Shown: positions 19,559-29,668, counted from the stretch's first letter. The stretch: DNA of 64,000 nt from Pseudomonas sp. LS44 (GCF_024730785.1 NZ_CP102830.1:2666001-2730000); one strand, 5' to 3'. Numbers and translations: made by a program. Notes: generated by a model from the letters alone, not told the origin.

Positions 19559-20554
19559 TCAGCCGCCGGTCATGCTCATGAAACGCACTACCTGCACCTG
19601 TTCGTTGGCATCGAAGAAATGCCGCTCGGGCTTGAGCCGCAGCGCCTCGATCAGCGCGCCACGCAGCCGCTGATTATCGCCAGGATGGCGACGGATCAGC
19701 GCCTTGAGGTCGAGCGCGCCCTCATGACCGAGGCAGAGCACCAGCTTGCCCTCGGCGGTGACGCGCACGCGGTTGCAGTCGCCGCAGAAGTTGCGGCTGT
19801 GCGGGGAGATGAAACCGACCTGGGTATCGCTGCCAAGCACCTGCCAGTAGCGCGACGGCCCGCCGGTGCGGTGGCTGCTCGGCAGTAGCTCGAAGCGCTG
19901 CGCCACCCGCTCGCGCACCTCATCACTGGTGCACAGGGTGACCTTGCGTTCGTGGCTGGAGATGCTGCCCAGCGGCATCTCCTCGATGAAGCTGATGTCG
20001 ATGCCCTGCTCCACCGCGAAGGCCACCAGCTCCTGCACTTCGTCGTCGTTGCGGCCCTTCTGCACCACGGTATTCAGCTTGATGCGGCGGAACCCGGCGT
20101 GGCGCGCCACGGCGATGCCCTCGAGCACCTGGTCGAGAGCATCGCGGCGGGTGAAAGCGGCGAAGCGCTCACGTTGTAGCGAGTCGAGGCTGATGTTCAG
20201 GCGGGTGACGCCGGCGGCGCGCAGGTCGGCGGCCATGTGCGCCAGCTGCGAGCCGTTTGTGGTGATCGCCAAATCGTCCAGCTCGCTACGCGTGCCGAGG
20301 CGGCCGAGCAAGCTGAGCAGGTTCTTGCGCACCAGCGGCTCGCCGCCGGTGATGCGAATGCGTTTGACGCCGAGACCGATAAAGGCGTCGGCCACGGTAT
20401 AGAGTTCTTCCAGGGAAAGGATCTGCGCCCGCGGGGCGAAGACCATGTCCTCGCTCATGCAGTAGGTGCAGCGAAAGTCGCAACGATCGGTGACCGACAG
20501 CCGCAGGTAGGTGATGCGCCGGCCAAAGGGGTCGAGCAAAGCCTTGTCTTGCAT
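19559..20554 (-). CDS. moaA: GTP 3',8-cyclase MoaA (paralogue)
   Basis: 331-residue radical SAM enzyme for the first step of molybdopterin synthesis, converting GTP to 3',8-cyclo-7,8-dihydro-GTP. The N-terminal cluster motif CDFRCTYC (CxxxCxxC) is followed by IRITGGEPLVR. The C-terminal second iron-sulfur motif is FCGDCNRVRVTAEGKLVLC, and the expected end is GG (SMTGG). The start is ATG 20554; an in-frame ATG 16 codons upstream has no ribosome site. In P. aeruginosa a second moaA copy sits beside the same TetR-gcl region, so this is probably that paralogue, perhaps serving xanthine dehydrogenase. A TTGTATACAA operator lies 85 bases upstream. Confidence 0.93.
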   Translation of the reverse strand: MQDKALLDPFGRRITYLRLSVTDRCDFRCTYCMSEDMVFAPRAQILSLEELYTVADAFIGLGVKRIRITGGEPLVRKNLLSLLGRLGTRSELDDLAITTNGSQLAHMAADLRAAGVTRLNISLDSLQRERFAAFTRRDALDQVLEGIAVARHAGFRRIKLNTVVQKGRNDDEVQELVAFAVEQGIDISFIEEMPLGSISSHERKVTLCTSDEVRERVAQRFELLPSSHRTGGPSRYWQVLGSDTQVGFISPHSRNFCGDCNRVRVTAEGKLVLCLGHEGALDLKALIRRHPGDNQRLRGALIEALRLKPERHFFDANEQVQVVRFMSMTGG

Positions 20555-20638
20555 GGTGGAATTCTGCCGCAGCACGCACCGGAAGGAAGGCTTCGGCGGC
20601 ATGGACGGATGGCCGAATAAAAACAGAAAAGAACAATT

Positions 20639-20648
20639 TTGTATACAA
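20639..20648. promoter_or_regulatory. Putative TetR-family operator, copy 1 (TTGTATACAA)
   Basis: Perfect 10-base palindrome in the divergent gap between moaA (-) and the TetR gene (+), within the 12-base TTTTGTATACAA shared by all three copies. The other two lie at 22686 and 22837, before glcG-like and gcl. The location suits regulation of moaA and autoregulation of tetR. Confidence 0.65.
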
Positions 20649-20766
20649 GTTTTCCGCCCATTGCCCCTGACGCATCACACCGGGCTGCGGTTGAGGCTCC
20701 GGAAGAGCCGGTGCTACCATGCCGACCGCCTATTTGCTGCCTTTTGCGGCATGAAACACGGAGCCT

Positions 20767-21414
20767 ATGAGGCTTATGAGCAGTATTCGCGAGCGCAATA
20801 AAGAACAAATCCTGCGCGCGGCCAGTGAAGAATTCGCCGACAAGGGCTTCGCCGCCACCAAGACCAGCGACATCGCGGCCAAGGCCGGCCTGCCCAAGCC
20901 CAACGTTTATTACTACTTCAAGTCGAAAGAAAATCTCTATCGCGAAGTGCTCGAAAGCATCGTCGAACCGTTGCTGGCGGCCTCCCTGCCGTTCAACGAA
21001 GAAGGTCACCCGGCGCATGTACTGAAGGCCTACATTCGCTCGAAAATTCGTATTTCCCGCGAACTACCCTCCGCCTCCAAGGTATTTGCTAGCGAGATCA
21101 TGCACGGCGCGCCGCACCTCTCCAGCGAGCAAACCGAGCAGCTCAACCTCCAGGCCAAGCACAATATCGACTGCCTCCAGCGCTGGATCGACCAGGGCCT
21201 GATGGCCAAAGTCGATCCGCATCATTTGCTATTCAGTATCTGGGCGGCGACCCAGACCTATGCCGACTTCGACTGGCAGATCTCCTCGGTCACCGGCAAG
21301 GCCAAGCTCGACGACGCCGACTACGAAGCCGCCGCGGAAACCATCATCCGCCTGGTGCTCAAGGGCTGCGAAGTCGCCGAGCCGAGCGCCAGCGAACACA
21401 TCGGAAGTGTTTGA
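20767..21414 (+). CDS. TetR/AcrR-family transcriptional regulator of the glyoxylate cluster (RutR-like)
   Basis: 215-residue repressor. The N-terminal helix-turn-helix (residues 10-60) includes ILRAASEEFADKGFAATKTS and LPKPNVYYYFKSKENLY, the hallmark of the TetR DNA-binding domain. The C-terminal part (FASEIMHGAPHL, SIWAATQTYADFDWQ) resembles the RutR/YcdC ligand-binding domain. RutR of E. coli senses uracil and thymine; the ligand here is unknown. The likely operator TTGTATACAA occurs in its own promoter region and twice upstream of gcl. The start may be ATG 20767 (GGAG site) or ATG 20776. A bidirectional terminator follows the stop by 24 bases. Confidence 0.88.
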   Translation: MRLMSSIRERNKEQILRAASEEFADKGFAATKTSDIAAKAGLPKPNVYYYFKSKENLYREVLESIVEPLLAASLPFNEEGHPAHVLKAYIRSKIRISRELPSASKVFASEIMHGAPHLSSEQTEQLNLQAKHNIDCLQRWIDQGLMAKVDPHHLLFSIWAATQTYADFDWQISSVTGKAKLDDADYEAAAETIIRLVLKGCEVAEPSASEHIGSV

Positions 21415-21437
21415 AAAACTTCGTTGTGCTTCGCCAT

Positions 21438-21467
21438 AAAAAAGCCCCGCTCGATGCGGGGCTTTTT
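21438..21467. terminator. Bidirectional intrinsic terminator
   Basis: Stem AAAAAGCCCCGC / GCGGGGCTTTTT with a 5-base loop, and A/T runs on both sides. It serves both the TetR gene (+) and the glycine/tyrosine-rich protein gene (-). Confidence 0.88.
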
Positions 21468-21477
21468 CTTGCCAGTC

Positions 21478-21885
21478 TTACCAGCCGCGACCGTAGCCGT
21501 AACCATGGCCGCGATCATGTCCGTAGCCGCGACCCCGATCATCGTAATAGCGCGGCGGTCCGTAGTAACGCGGTGGACCGTAATAGCGCGGCGGCGCGAC
21601 GATGACGACGGGAGGCTGATAGACCGGATAGGTCTGGTAATAAACCGGTTGCGGCGGCGGGTAATAGGCCTGCGGCGGCGGATAGTAAGCCGGTGCCGGC
21701 GCGTAGACGACCGGCGGCGGCCCATATACCGGCGCAGGATTCGACCCGGCCACGATTGCCCCACCGATCACGGCACCAACAACTGCGCCAATGGCGGCGG
21801 CATCGCTATTGCTGCTTGCCGCCGCGTGTCCGGCAAGGACCAGCGAGCCGCACAGCAGGACAAATTGGGGAGCACGGCGAAGCAT
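21478..21885 (-). CDS. Exported proline/tyrosine/glycine-rich protein of unknown function
   Basis: 135-residue secreted or envelope protein. Residues 1-23 form a signal peptide (LCGSLVLAGHAAA). Next comes a glycine/alanine helix, AIGAVVGAVIGGAIVAG, that resembles a glycine-zipper membrane segment. A repetitive tail rich in YYPPPQ, PPRYYG and RGYGHDRGHGYGYG units follows. The ATG at 21885 has a perfect AGGAGGTG ribosome site; the upstream open frame does not. Low-complexity proteins of this kind are common in pseudomonads without known function. It lies between two terminators, so it is its own unit. Confidence 0.78.
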   Translation of the reverse strand: MLRRAPQFVLLCGSLVLAGHAAASSNSDAAAIGAVVGAVIGGAIVAGSNPAPVYGPPPVVYAPAPAYYPPPQAYYPPPQPVYYQTYPVYQPPVVIVAPPRYYGPPRYYGPPRYYDDRGRGYGHDRGHGYGYGRGW

Positions 21886-22010
21886 GGGGCACCTCCTGAG
21901 AACCGGCGCTATGCCGGTATCTATCTGACAGCCGGCCTGAACAAATCGTAACGCCGCCTCGGTAAAGGTTATGTAAAAGCCGCCGTGCGGTAGGCCCATG
22001 CGCAGGCAAC

Positions 22011-22040
22011 AAAAAAGGGCGCGATTGCTCGCACCCTTTT
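22011..22040 (-). terminator. Intrinsic terminator of the GlcG-like gene
   Basis: On the minus strand GGGTGCGA and TCGCGCCC pair through an 8-base stem (one G-T pair) with a 4-base loop, followed by six T's. It lies 64 bases past the stop of the GlcG/HbpS-like gene. Confidence 0.8.
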
Positions 22041-22104
22041 GCACAGTTCAATGCCCGCAGGCAGCGGCTTTGTCCGCCTGCGCCCCTGCCCTACAGTTTG
22101 ACCG

Positions 22105-22545
22105 TCACGCCGAAACGCCAGCGTCGGCTTTCAGGCCCTCGGCCTCGACCCCGCTGATCGCACATTGCTCGTCGATGTCCGAGGTATCGCCGCTGATGCC
22201 GATGGCACCGATCACCTCACCGCGCGGATCACGGATCAGCACGCCACCCGGTGCCGGCACCAGGTTGCCATCAGCCAGGTTATTCACCGCACCGATGAAC
22301 GCCGGGCGCTGCAGGGCATCGGCAGCGATCAGGCGCGAGCCCTTGCCCAAGGCGACGGCGCCCCAGGCTTTGCCGATGGCGATCTGCGGACGAAGCATGC
22401 TCGCGCCATCTTCACGCAACAGGCTGATCAGGTGGCCGCCGGCGTCGAGCACCGCGATGGTCAGCGGCGCCGCGCTCAACTCGCGACCGGTGGCCTGGGC
22501 GCGCTGGGCGATGCGGGTGGCGGTTTCCAGATTCAACGTACTCAT
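22105..22545 (-). CDS. GlcG/HbpS-family heme-binding-like protein
   Basis: 146-residue protein of the GlcG/HbpS (DUF336) fold, usually found beside glycolate, glyoxylate or propanediol genes. Typical segments are IAVLDAGGHLISLLREDGA, GGVLIRDPRGEVIGAIGISG and the terminal DIDEQCAISGVEA. HbpS binds heme in Streptomyces; the GlcG role is unsettled. ATG 22545 gives the normal length, and upstream residues in the open frame do not fit. It is divergent from gcl, with two TTGTATACAA palindromes in the shared gap, which suggests coregulation by the TetR protein. Confidence 0.85.
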   Translation of the reverse strand: MSTLNLETATRIAQRAQATGRELSAAPLTIAVLDAGGHLISLLREDGASMLRPQIAIGKAWGAVALGKGSRLIAADALQRPAFIGAVNNLADGNLVPAPGGVLIRDPRGEVIGAIGISGDTSDIDEQCAISGVEAEGLKADAGVSA

Positions 22546-22685
22546 CGTTTTATGCCTTTTGTAGTGGATAAGAACTGTTGCGATGTACAAATCGCCGGCT
22601 GTAGTGAGCAGGCGTTGACCAAGCGTAGCGGCACTATCTCATCTAAAACAAAAAACTCAATAGTCACGTACATTTTTGACTGTTT

Positions 22686-22695
22686 TTGTATACAA
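22686..22695. promoter_or_regulatory. Putative TetR-family operator, copy 2 (TTGTATACAA)
   Basis: The most symmetrical copy: the palindrome extends outward with T-rich and A-rich flanks (TTTTTGTATACAACAAAA). It lies in the glcG-like/gcl gap, 140 bases from the glcG-like start. Confidence 0.65.
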
Positions 22696-22836
22696 CAAAA
22701 CAATTCAGCATCTACTTGGATACTCAAAGCCCCACACAAACGCCCGTTTTAAAAGAGTTACGCGCCTTCAAAACCGTATACAGAAATTTTCTTGACCACC
22801 AAGTCGAGTCCTGCCTAGAATCCGGCCAAAGCAGTT

Positions 22837-22846
22837 TTGTATACAA
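22837..22846. promoter_or_regulatory. Putative TetR-family operator, copy 3 (TTGTATACAA)
   Basis: Third copy, in TTTTGTATACAA context, immediately upstream of the gcl ribosome site. Probably the main repression site for the gcl operon. Confidence 0.65.
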
Positions 22847-22872
22847 TCTCATAACAAAAGAGGCACAAATTT

Positions 22873-24648
<1,776 letters not shown>

Positions 24649-24659
24649 CGCAGGGACTG

Positions 24660-24755
24660 TCCCCTCTCCCACTTGTGGGAGAGGGCTAGGGAGAGGGTCG
24701 CGCGAGTCAGCCCCGCCCTCTCCCCCGACCCCTCTCCCGAAATCGGGAGAGGGGA
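24660..24755. repeat. Dispersed palindromic repeat, family A (full copy)
   Basis: Same double-palindrome design as 19449-19550: CCCCTCTCCC-ACTTGT-GGGAGAGGG, a spacer, then CCTCTCCCGAAATCGGGAGAGG. It begins 12 bases after the gcl stop. Confidence 0.8.
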
Positions 24756-24768
24756 GACAAACCCAGAC

Positions 24769-24828
24769 CGTAGCCCGGATGCAATCCGGGAGTACCGATA
24801 CACCATCCCGGAGTGCATCCGGGCTACG
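24769..24828. repeat. Dispersed palindromic repeat, family B
   Basis: CGTAGCCCGGATGCAATCCG faces its complement (CGGAGTGCATCCGGGCTACG) across a short loop. Similar copies lie at 29766-29825, 42227-42289 and 51390-51444. It sits 15 bases before the hyi ATG, so it is transcribed within the operon and may fold in the gcl-hyi mRNA. Confidence 0.8.
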
Positions 24829-24843
24829 ACAAAGGAGCATCCC

Positions 24844-25626
24844 ATGCCCCGTTTTGCCGCCAACCTGTCCATGCTGTTCACCGAAGTGGACTTCCTGGAC
24901 CGCTTCGCCGCCGCCGCCGATGCTGGCTTCGCCGGCGTCGAGTACTTGTTCCCCTATGACTTCCCGGCCGCGGAAATCAAAGCCCGCCTGACCACCAACA
25001 AGCTCGAGCAGGTGCTGTTCAACCTGCCGGCCGGTGACTGGGCCAAGGGCGAACGTGGCATCGCCTGCCACCCGGATCGCGTCGAGGAGTTCCGCGAAGG
25101 CGTGGACAAGGCCATCGCCTACGCCCAGGTGCTCGGCAACCGCCAGATCAACTGCCTGGCCGGCATCCGTCCGCAGGGCTACGACTGCGCGACCGTGCGC
25201 CAGACCTTCGTCGACAACCTCAAGTACGCCGCAGGCAAGCTCGAGGCCGCCGGAATCAAGCTGGTCATGGAAATGATCAACACCCGCGACATCCCCGGCT
25301 TCTACCTGAACACCACGAAGCAGGCCCTGGAGATCCGCGAAGCGGTCGGCAGCTCCAACCTGTTCCTGCAATACGACATCTACCACATGCAGATCATGGA
25401 AGGTGACCTGGCGCGCAGCCTGGAAGGCAACCTGGCGGTGATCAACCATGTGCAGCTGGCCGACAACCCCGGGCGCAACGAGCCGGGTACCGGCGAGATC
25501 AACTACCGCTTCCTGTTCGCCCACCTGGACCGCATCGGCTACCAGGGCTGGGTCGGCTGCGAGTACAAGCCGCTGACCACCACCTCCGCCGGCCTCGGCT
25601 GGCTGAAAACCCATAACGCGATCTGA
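24844..25626 (+). CDS. hyi: Hydroxypyruvate isomerase
   Basis: 260-residue TIM-barrel isomerase interconverting hydroxypyruvate and tartronate semialdehyde. It begins PRFAANLSMLFTEVDFLDR and contains GNRQINCLAG, MEMINTRDIPGFYLNT and LFLQYDIYHMQIMEGDL, which carry the metal and catalytic acidic residues of the Hyi family. ATG 24844 follows AAAGGAG; the upstream open frame is repeat sequence. It is the second gene of the gcl operon, separated from gcl by repeats A and B. Confidence 0.95.
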   Translation: MPRFAANLSMLFTEVDFLDRFAAAADAGFAGVEYLFPYDFPAAEIKARLTTNKLEQVLFNLPAGDWAKGERGIACHPDRVEEFREGVDKAIAYAQVLGNRQINCLAGIRPQGYDCATVRQTFVDNLKYAAGKLEAAGIKLVMEMINTRDIPGFYLNTTKQALEIREAVGSSNLFLQYDIYHMQIMEGDLARSLEGNLAVINHVQLADNPGRNEPGTGEINYRFLFAHLDRIGYQGWVGCEYKPLTTTSAGLGWLKTHNAI

Positions 25627-25689
25627 TCCATCTGGGCTCCCGCGCTCGCGAGGAGCCAATGAACAACCCAGATTCAGGAGAACTTCCTC

Positions 25690-26580
25690 ATGGCAAAAAT
25701 CGGATTTATCGGCACCGGCATCATGGGCAAGCCCATGGCTCAGAACCTGCAGAAAGCCGGCCACACCCTGTTCCTCTCCGAGCACCACGACCCGGCCCCC
25801 GCCGACCTGATCGAAGCCGGCGCCATCGCCCTGGCCAACCCGAAGGAAGTCGCCCAGGAAGCCGAGTTCATCATCGTCATGGTCCCGGACACTCCGCAGG
25901 TCGACGACGTGCTGTTCCGCAAGGACGGCGTGGCTGAAGGCGTCGGCGCCGGCAAGGTGGTGATCGACATGAGCTCGATCTCCCCGACCGCGACCAAGGT
26001 CTTCGCCGAGAAGGTCAAGGCCACCGGCGCCGCCTACCTGGACGCCCCGGTGTCCGGCGGTGAAGTCGGCGCCAAGGCCGCGACCCTGAGCATCATGGTC
26101 GGCGGTTGCCCGAAAGCCTTCGAGCGCACCCTGCCGCTGTTCCAGGCGATGGGCAAGAACATCACCCACGTCGGCGGCAACGGTGACGGGCAGACCGCCA
26201 AGGTCGCCAACCAGATCATCGTCGCCCTGAACATCCAGGCGGTCGCCGAAGCCCTGCTGTTCGCCGCCAAGAACGGTGCCGATCCGGCCAAAGTGCGTGA
26301 AGCGCTGATGGGCGGCTTCGCCGGCTCGAAGATCCTCGAAGTGCACGGCGAGCGCATGATCAAGGGCACCTTCGATCCGGGCTTCCGCATCAGCCTGCAC
26401 CAGAAGGACCTCAACCTGGCGCTGGCCGGCGCCCGCGAGTTGGGCCTCAACCTGCCCAACACCGCCAACGCCCAGCAAGTGTTCAGCACCTGCGCGGCGA
26501 TCGGCGGCAGCAACTGGGACCACTCGGCGCTGATCAAGGGCCTGGAGCACATGGCAAACTTCTCGATTCGCGAGAAGTAA
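25690..26580 (+). CDS. glxR: 2-hydroxy-3-oxopropionate (tartronate semialdehyde) reductase
   Basis: 296-residue beta-hydroxyacid dehydrogenase reducing tartronate semialdehyde to D-glycerate with NAD(P)H. The N-terminal Rossmann motif IGFIGTGIMGKPMAQNL is followed by the substrate signature YLDAPVSGGEVGA near residue 120 and the catalytic lysine region GDGQTAKVANQIIVALN near 170. Length and ends match GarR/GlxR. An AGGAG site precedes the ATG. Confidence 0.95.
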   Translation: MAKIGFIGTGIMGKPMAQNLQKAGHTLFLSEHHDPAPADLIEAGAIALANPKEVAQEAEFIIVMVPDTPQVDDVLFRKDGVAEGVGAGKVVIDMSSISPTATKVFAEKVKATGAAYLDAPVSGGEVGAKAATLSIMVGGCPKAFERTLPLFQAMGKNITHVGGNGDGQTAKVANQIIVALNIQAVAEALLFAAKNGADPAKVREALMGGFAGSKILEVHGERMIKGTFDPGFRISLHQKDLNLALAGARELGLNLPNTANAQQVFSTCAAIGGSNWDHSALIKGLEHMANFSIREK

Positions 26581-26595
26581 GCCCAAGACCTCTTT

Positions 26596-26630
26596 GTAGG
26601 ATGGGTTAAGCGAAGCGATACCCATCCTAC
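26596..26630. repeat. Dispersed palindromic repeat, family D
   Basis: GTAGGATGGGT and ACCCATCCTAC (perfect 11-base arms) around TAAGCGAAGCGAT, 15 bases past the glxR stop. Confidence 0.75.
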
Positions 26631-26951
26631 GAGGCAAGACTGGCAGGCAACGCGAAGGGACCGTCTACCCCCAACTCGCTGTCGACCGGCCCCGGTCACA
26701 AGCCGGGTGTTTCAAACCGTGGGAAAGGAGTGGCACAGCAAGATCGGCCAGGTGCTTCGGCACTTGGCCACGAGTTCCGGAAAGCTCGGCTTGCACACCA
26801 CACCGATCTCGCGGCACCCCTTTCGACCTCCCGGCCGGCGGTGTCACGGCCTGCCGGACGGGCTGGTCGATTCCAACCCTCAGCGCTTGCCAAGCCGAGC
26901 CCTGAGGATTGCAATCGGCCCATACACGCAATAACAACACTGGAGCCTCCC
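26631..26951. other. Long non-coding spacer inside the glyoxylate operon
   Basis: About 320 bases, without a supported gene, between glxR and the glycerate kinase gene. The kinase frame stays open upstream to 26730, but only the ATG at 26952 has a ribosome site (TGGAG). The composition is GC-rich, unlike a typical promoter. It may hold an internal promoter or an RNA element; I recognise none. Confidence 0.45.
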
Positions 26952-28226
26952 ATGTCCCTCGATCCGCAAGCCCTGCTCCGCGACCTGTTCGCCACCGCCA
27001 TCGCCGCCGCCCATCCGCGCCAGGTACTGGCCGACCACCTGCCGGCCGACCGCAGCGGGCGGGTCATCGTCATCGGCGCCGGCAAGGCTGCCGCAGCCAT
27101 GGCCGAGGTGATCGAGCGCGAGTGGCACGGCGAGATTTCTGGACTGGTGGTGACCCGCTACGAGCACGGCGCCAACTGCCAGAAGATCGAAGTGGTGGAA
27201 GCCGCCCACCCGGTGCCGGATGACGCCGGCGAGCGCGTCGCCCGGCGCGTGCTGGAACTGGTCAGCAACCTCTCGGAAAGCGACCGGGTGATCTTCCTGC
27301 TCTCCGGCGGCGGCTCCTCGCTGCTGGCCCTGCCCGCCGCAGGCATCGGCCTCAAGGACAAGCAGGCGATCAACAAGGCGCTGCTCAAATCCGGGGCGAC
27401 CATCGGCGAGATGAACTGCGTGCGCAAGCACCTCTCGGCGATCAAGGGCGGGCGCCTGGCCAAGGCCAGTTGGCCGGCCACCGTGTACACCTACGCGATT
27501 TCCGACGTGCCCGGCGACGAGGCCACGGTGATCGCCTCCGGCCCCACCGTGGCCGACCCGACCACCTCGGCCGAGGCGCTGGCGATCCTCGCCCGCTACG
27601 ACATCGAAGTGCCGGCGCACGTGCGTGCCTGGCTGCTCGACCCGCGCTCGGAGACGGTCAAGCCCGGCGACCCGTGCCTGGAGCGCAGCCATTTCCAGCT
27701 GATCGCCACGCCGCAGCAGGCGCTCGACGCCGCCGCCGCCAAGGTCCGCGCCGCCGGCCTGACGCCGCTGATCCTCGGCGACCTGGAGGGCGAATCAAGC
27801 GAAGTGGCCAAGGTGCACGCCGGCATCACCAAGCAGATCATCCTGCACGGCCAGCCGCTAGCGGCGCCGTGCGTGATCCTCTCCGGCGGCGAGACCACCG
27901 TCACCGTGCGCGGTAACGGCCGTGGCGGGCGCAACGCCGAGTTCCTGCTCAGCCTCACCGACAGCCTCAAGGGCCTGCCCGGTGTCTATGCCCTGGCCGG
28001 CGACACCGACGGCATCGACGGCTCCGAGGACAACGCCGGGGCGATCATGACCCCGGACAGCTATGCCCGCGCCGGCCGCCAGGGCCTCTCCGCCCGCGAC
28101 GAGCTGGACAACAACAACGGCTATGGCTACTTCGCCGCCCTCGATCAACTGATCGTCACCGGCCCGACCCGTACCAACGTCAACGACTTCCGCGCCATTC
28201 TGATCCTCGAGGCACCTGCCAAATGA
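26952..28226 (+). CDS. ttuD: MOFRL-family glycerate 2-kinase (often annotated hydroxypyruvate reductase TtuD)
   Basis: 424-residue cytoplasmic enzyme of the GckA/TtuD family. The name hydroxypyruvate reductase is historical; characterised members phosphorylate glycerate to 2-phosphoglycerate. There is no dehydrogenase Rossmann motif. Family stretches are VIGAGKAAAAMAEVIE near the N terminus, FLLSGGGSSLLALPA, and the C-terminal MOFRL domain with GRGGRNAEFLLSL and YALAGDTDGIDGSEDNAGA. The kinase role also fits the neighbours: its product needs only enolase to become the substrate of the adjoining pyruvate kinase. It overlaps pyk by 4 bases (ATGA), implying translational coupling. Confidence 0.9.
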   Translation: MSLDPQALLRDLFATAIAAAHPRQVLADHLPADRSGRVIVIGAGKAAAAMAEVIEREWHGEISGLVVTRYEHGANCQKIEVVEAAHPVPDDAGERVARRVLELVSNLSESDRVIFLLSGGGSSLLALPAAGIGLKDKQAINKALLKSGATIGEMNCVRKHLSAIKGGRLAKASWPATVYTYAISDVPGDEATVIASGPTVADPTTSAEALAILARYDIEVPAHVRAWLLDPRSETVKPGDPCLERSHFQLIATPQQALDAAAAKVRAAGLTPLILGDLEGESSEVAKVHAGITKQIILHGQPLAAPCVILSGGETTVTVRGNGRGGRNAEFLLSLTDSLKGLPGVYALAGDTDGIDGSEDNAGAIMTPDSYARAGRQGLSARDELDNNNGYGYFAALDQLIVTGPTRTNVNDFRAILILEAPAK

Positions 28227-29638
28227 CTCCGAACAAAAAGGTAAAAATCCTCGCCACCCTCGGGCCGGCGATCAACGGCATCGACGATATCCGCCAGCTG
28301 GTGGAGGCCGGGGTCAACATCTTCCGCCTCAACTTCAGCCACGGCGAGCACGCCGACCACGCCCTGCGCTACCAGTGGGTGCGCGAGGTAGAGCGCCAGC
28401 TGAACTACCCGATCGGCATCCTCATGGACCTGCAAGGGCCAAAGCTACGCGTCGGCCGCTTCGCCGAGGGCAAGGTGCAGCTCGCCAAGGGCCAAGCCTT
28501 CCGCCTGGACCTGGACGCCACGCCGGGCAACGCCCAGCGCGTAAACCTGCCGCACCCGGAAATCATCGAAGCGCTGCAGCCGGGCATGAGCCTGTTGCTT
28601 GACGACGGCCGCCTGCGTTTCGAAGTGACCGCCAAGCATGCCGACGCCATCGACACCCGCGTGATCGCCGGTGGCGAGCTGTCCGACCGCAAGGGCGTCA
28701 ACGTGCCGGAAGCGGTGCTGCAGCTCTCGCCGCTGACCGCCAAGGATCGCCGTGACCTGGACTTCGGTCTGCAGCTGGGCGTCGACTGGGTGGCGCTGTC
28801 GTTCGTGCAGCGCCCCGAAGACATCGTCGAGGCGCGCGCGCTGATCCAGGACAAGGCGTTCCTGATGGCCAAGATCGAGAAACCTTCCGCGGTGCAGCAC
28901 TTGGAAGCGATCGCCGAGCTGTGCGACGCGATCATGGTGGCGCGCGGCGACCTCGGCGTGGAAGTGCCGGCGGAGAACGTACCGCGCATCCAGAAAGACA
29001 TCATCGCCACCTGCCGCCGTCTCGGTCGCCCGGTGGTGGTCGCCACGCAGATGCTCGAATCGATGCGCTTCTCCCCCGCCCCGACCCGCGCCGAAGTCAC
29101 CGACGTGGCCGCCGCCGTGGCCGAAGGCACCGACGCGGTGATGCTCTCGGCGGAGACCGCCTCCGGCGACTACCCGCTGGAAGCCGTGCAGATGATGAGC
29201 AAGATCATCCGCCAGGTGGAAAACGGCCCGGATTACCAGGCCCAGCTCGACGTCAGCCGCCCGCAGGCCGAGGCCACCGCCTCCGACGCGATCAGCTGCG
29301 CGATCCGCCGGATCAGCTCGATCCTGCCGGTGGCCGCGCTGGTCAACTACAGCGAGTCGGGCGCCTCCAGCCTGCGCGCCTCCCGCGAGCGGCCCAAGGC
29401 GACCATCCTCAGCCTGACCCCGAGCCTGCACACCGCACGCCGCCTGACCGTGGCCTGGGGCATCTACTCGGTGGTCAATGCGCGGTTGAGCAAGGTCGAG
29501 GAAGTCAGCAGCACCGCGCTGGAAATCGCCCAGGCCCAGGGCCTGGCCAAGAAAGGCGACACCGTAGTGATCACCGCCGGTATCCCCTTCGGCCAGCCGG
29601 GCACCACCAACACGCTGCGCATCGAGACGCTGTCGTAA
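28223..29638 (+). CDS. pyk: Pyruvate kinase
   Basis: 471-residue glycolytic enzyme converting phosphoenolpyruvate and ADP to pyruvate and ATP. N-terminal KILATLGPAINGIDDIRQLV and FRLNFSHGEH are the usual start. The catalytic motif with lysine and metal-binding acid is FLMAKIEKPSAVQHLEAI, followed by MVARGDLGVEVP and VATQMLESM. The C-terminal regulatory domain ends in GQPGTTNTLRI. It is the last gene of the gcl operon, coupled to the glycerate kinase by ATGA overlap, and is therefore a second, pathway-dedicated copy rather than necessarily the main glycolytic enzyme. Confidence 0.95.
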   Translation: MTPNKKVKILATLGPAINGIDDIRQLVEAGVNIFRLNFSHGEHADHALRYQWVREVERQLNYPIGILMDLQGPKLRVGRFAEGKVQLAKGQAFRLDLDATPGNAQRVNLPHPEIIEALQPGMSLLLDDGRLRFEVTAKHADAIDTRVIAGGELSDRKGVNVPEAVLQLSPLTAKDRRDLDFGLQLGVDWVALSFVQRPEDIVEARALIQDKAFLMAKIEKPSAVQHLEAIAELCDAIMVARGDLGVEVPAENVPRIQKDIIATCRRLGRPVVVATQMLESMRFSPAPTRAEVTDVAAAVAEGTDAVMLSAETASGDYPLEAVQMMSKIIRQVENGPDYQAQLDVSRPQAEATASDAISCAIRRISSILPVAALVNYSESGASSLRASRERPKATILSLTPSLHTARRLTVAWGIYSVVNARLSKVEEVSSTALEIAQAQGLAKKGDTVVITAGIPFGQPGTTNTLRIETLS

Positions 29639-29668
29639 CCGTACTACGGAGGATGCCGTTGCCGGTTG

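Larger units (their letters stand above)
22546..22872. promoter_or_regulatory. Divergent control region between the GlcG-like gene and gcl
   Basis: 327 bases, clearly AT-richer than the flanking genes, with no gene. It holds two of the three TTGTATACAA palindromes and must contain the promoters for both directions. The copy at 22837-22846 ends only 26 bases before the gcl ATG, where a bound repressor would block transcription initiation or early elongation. Confidence 0.7.
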
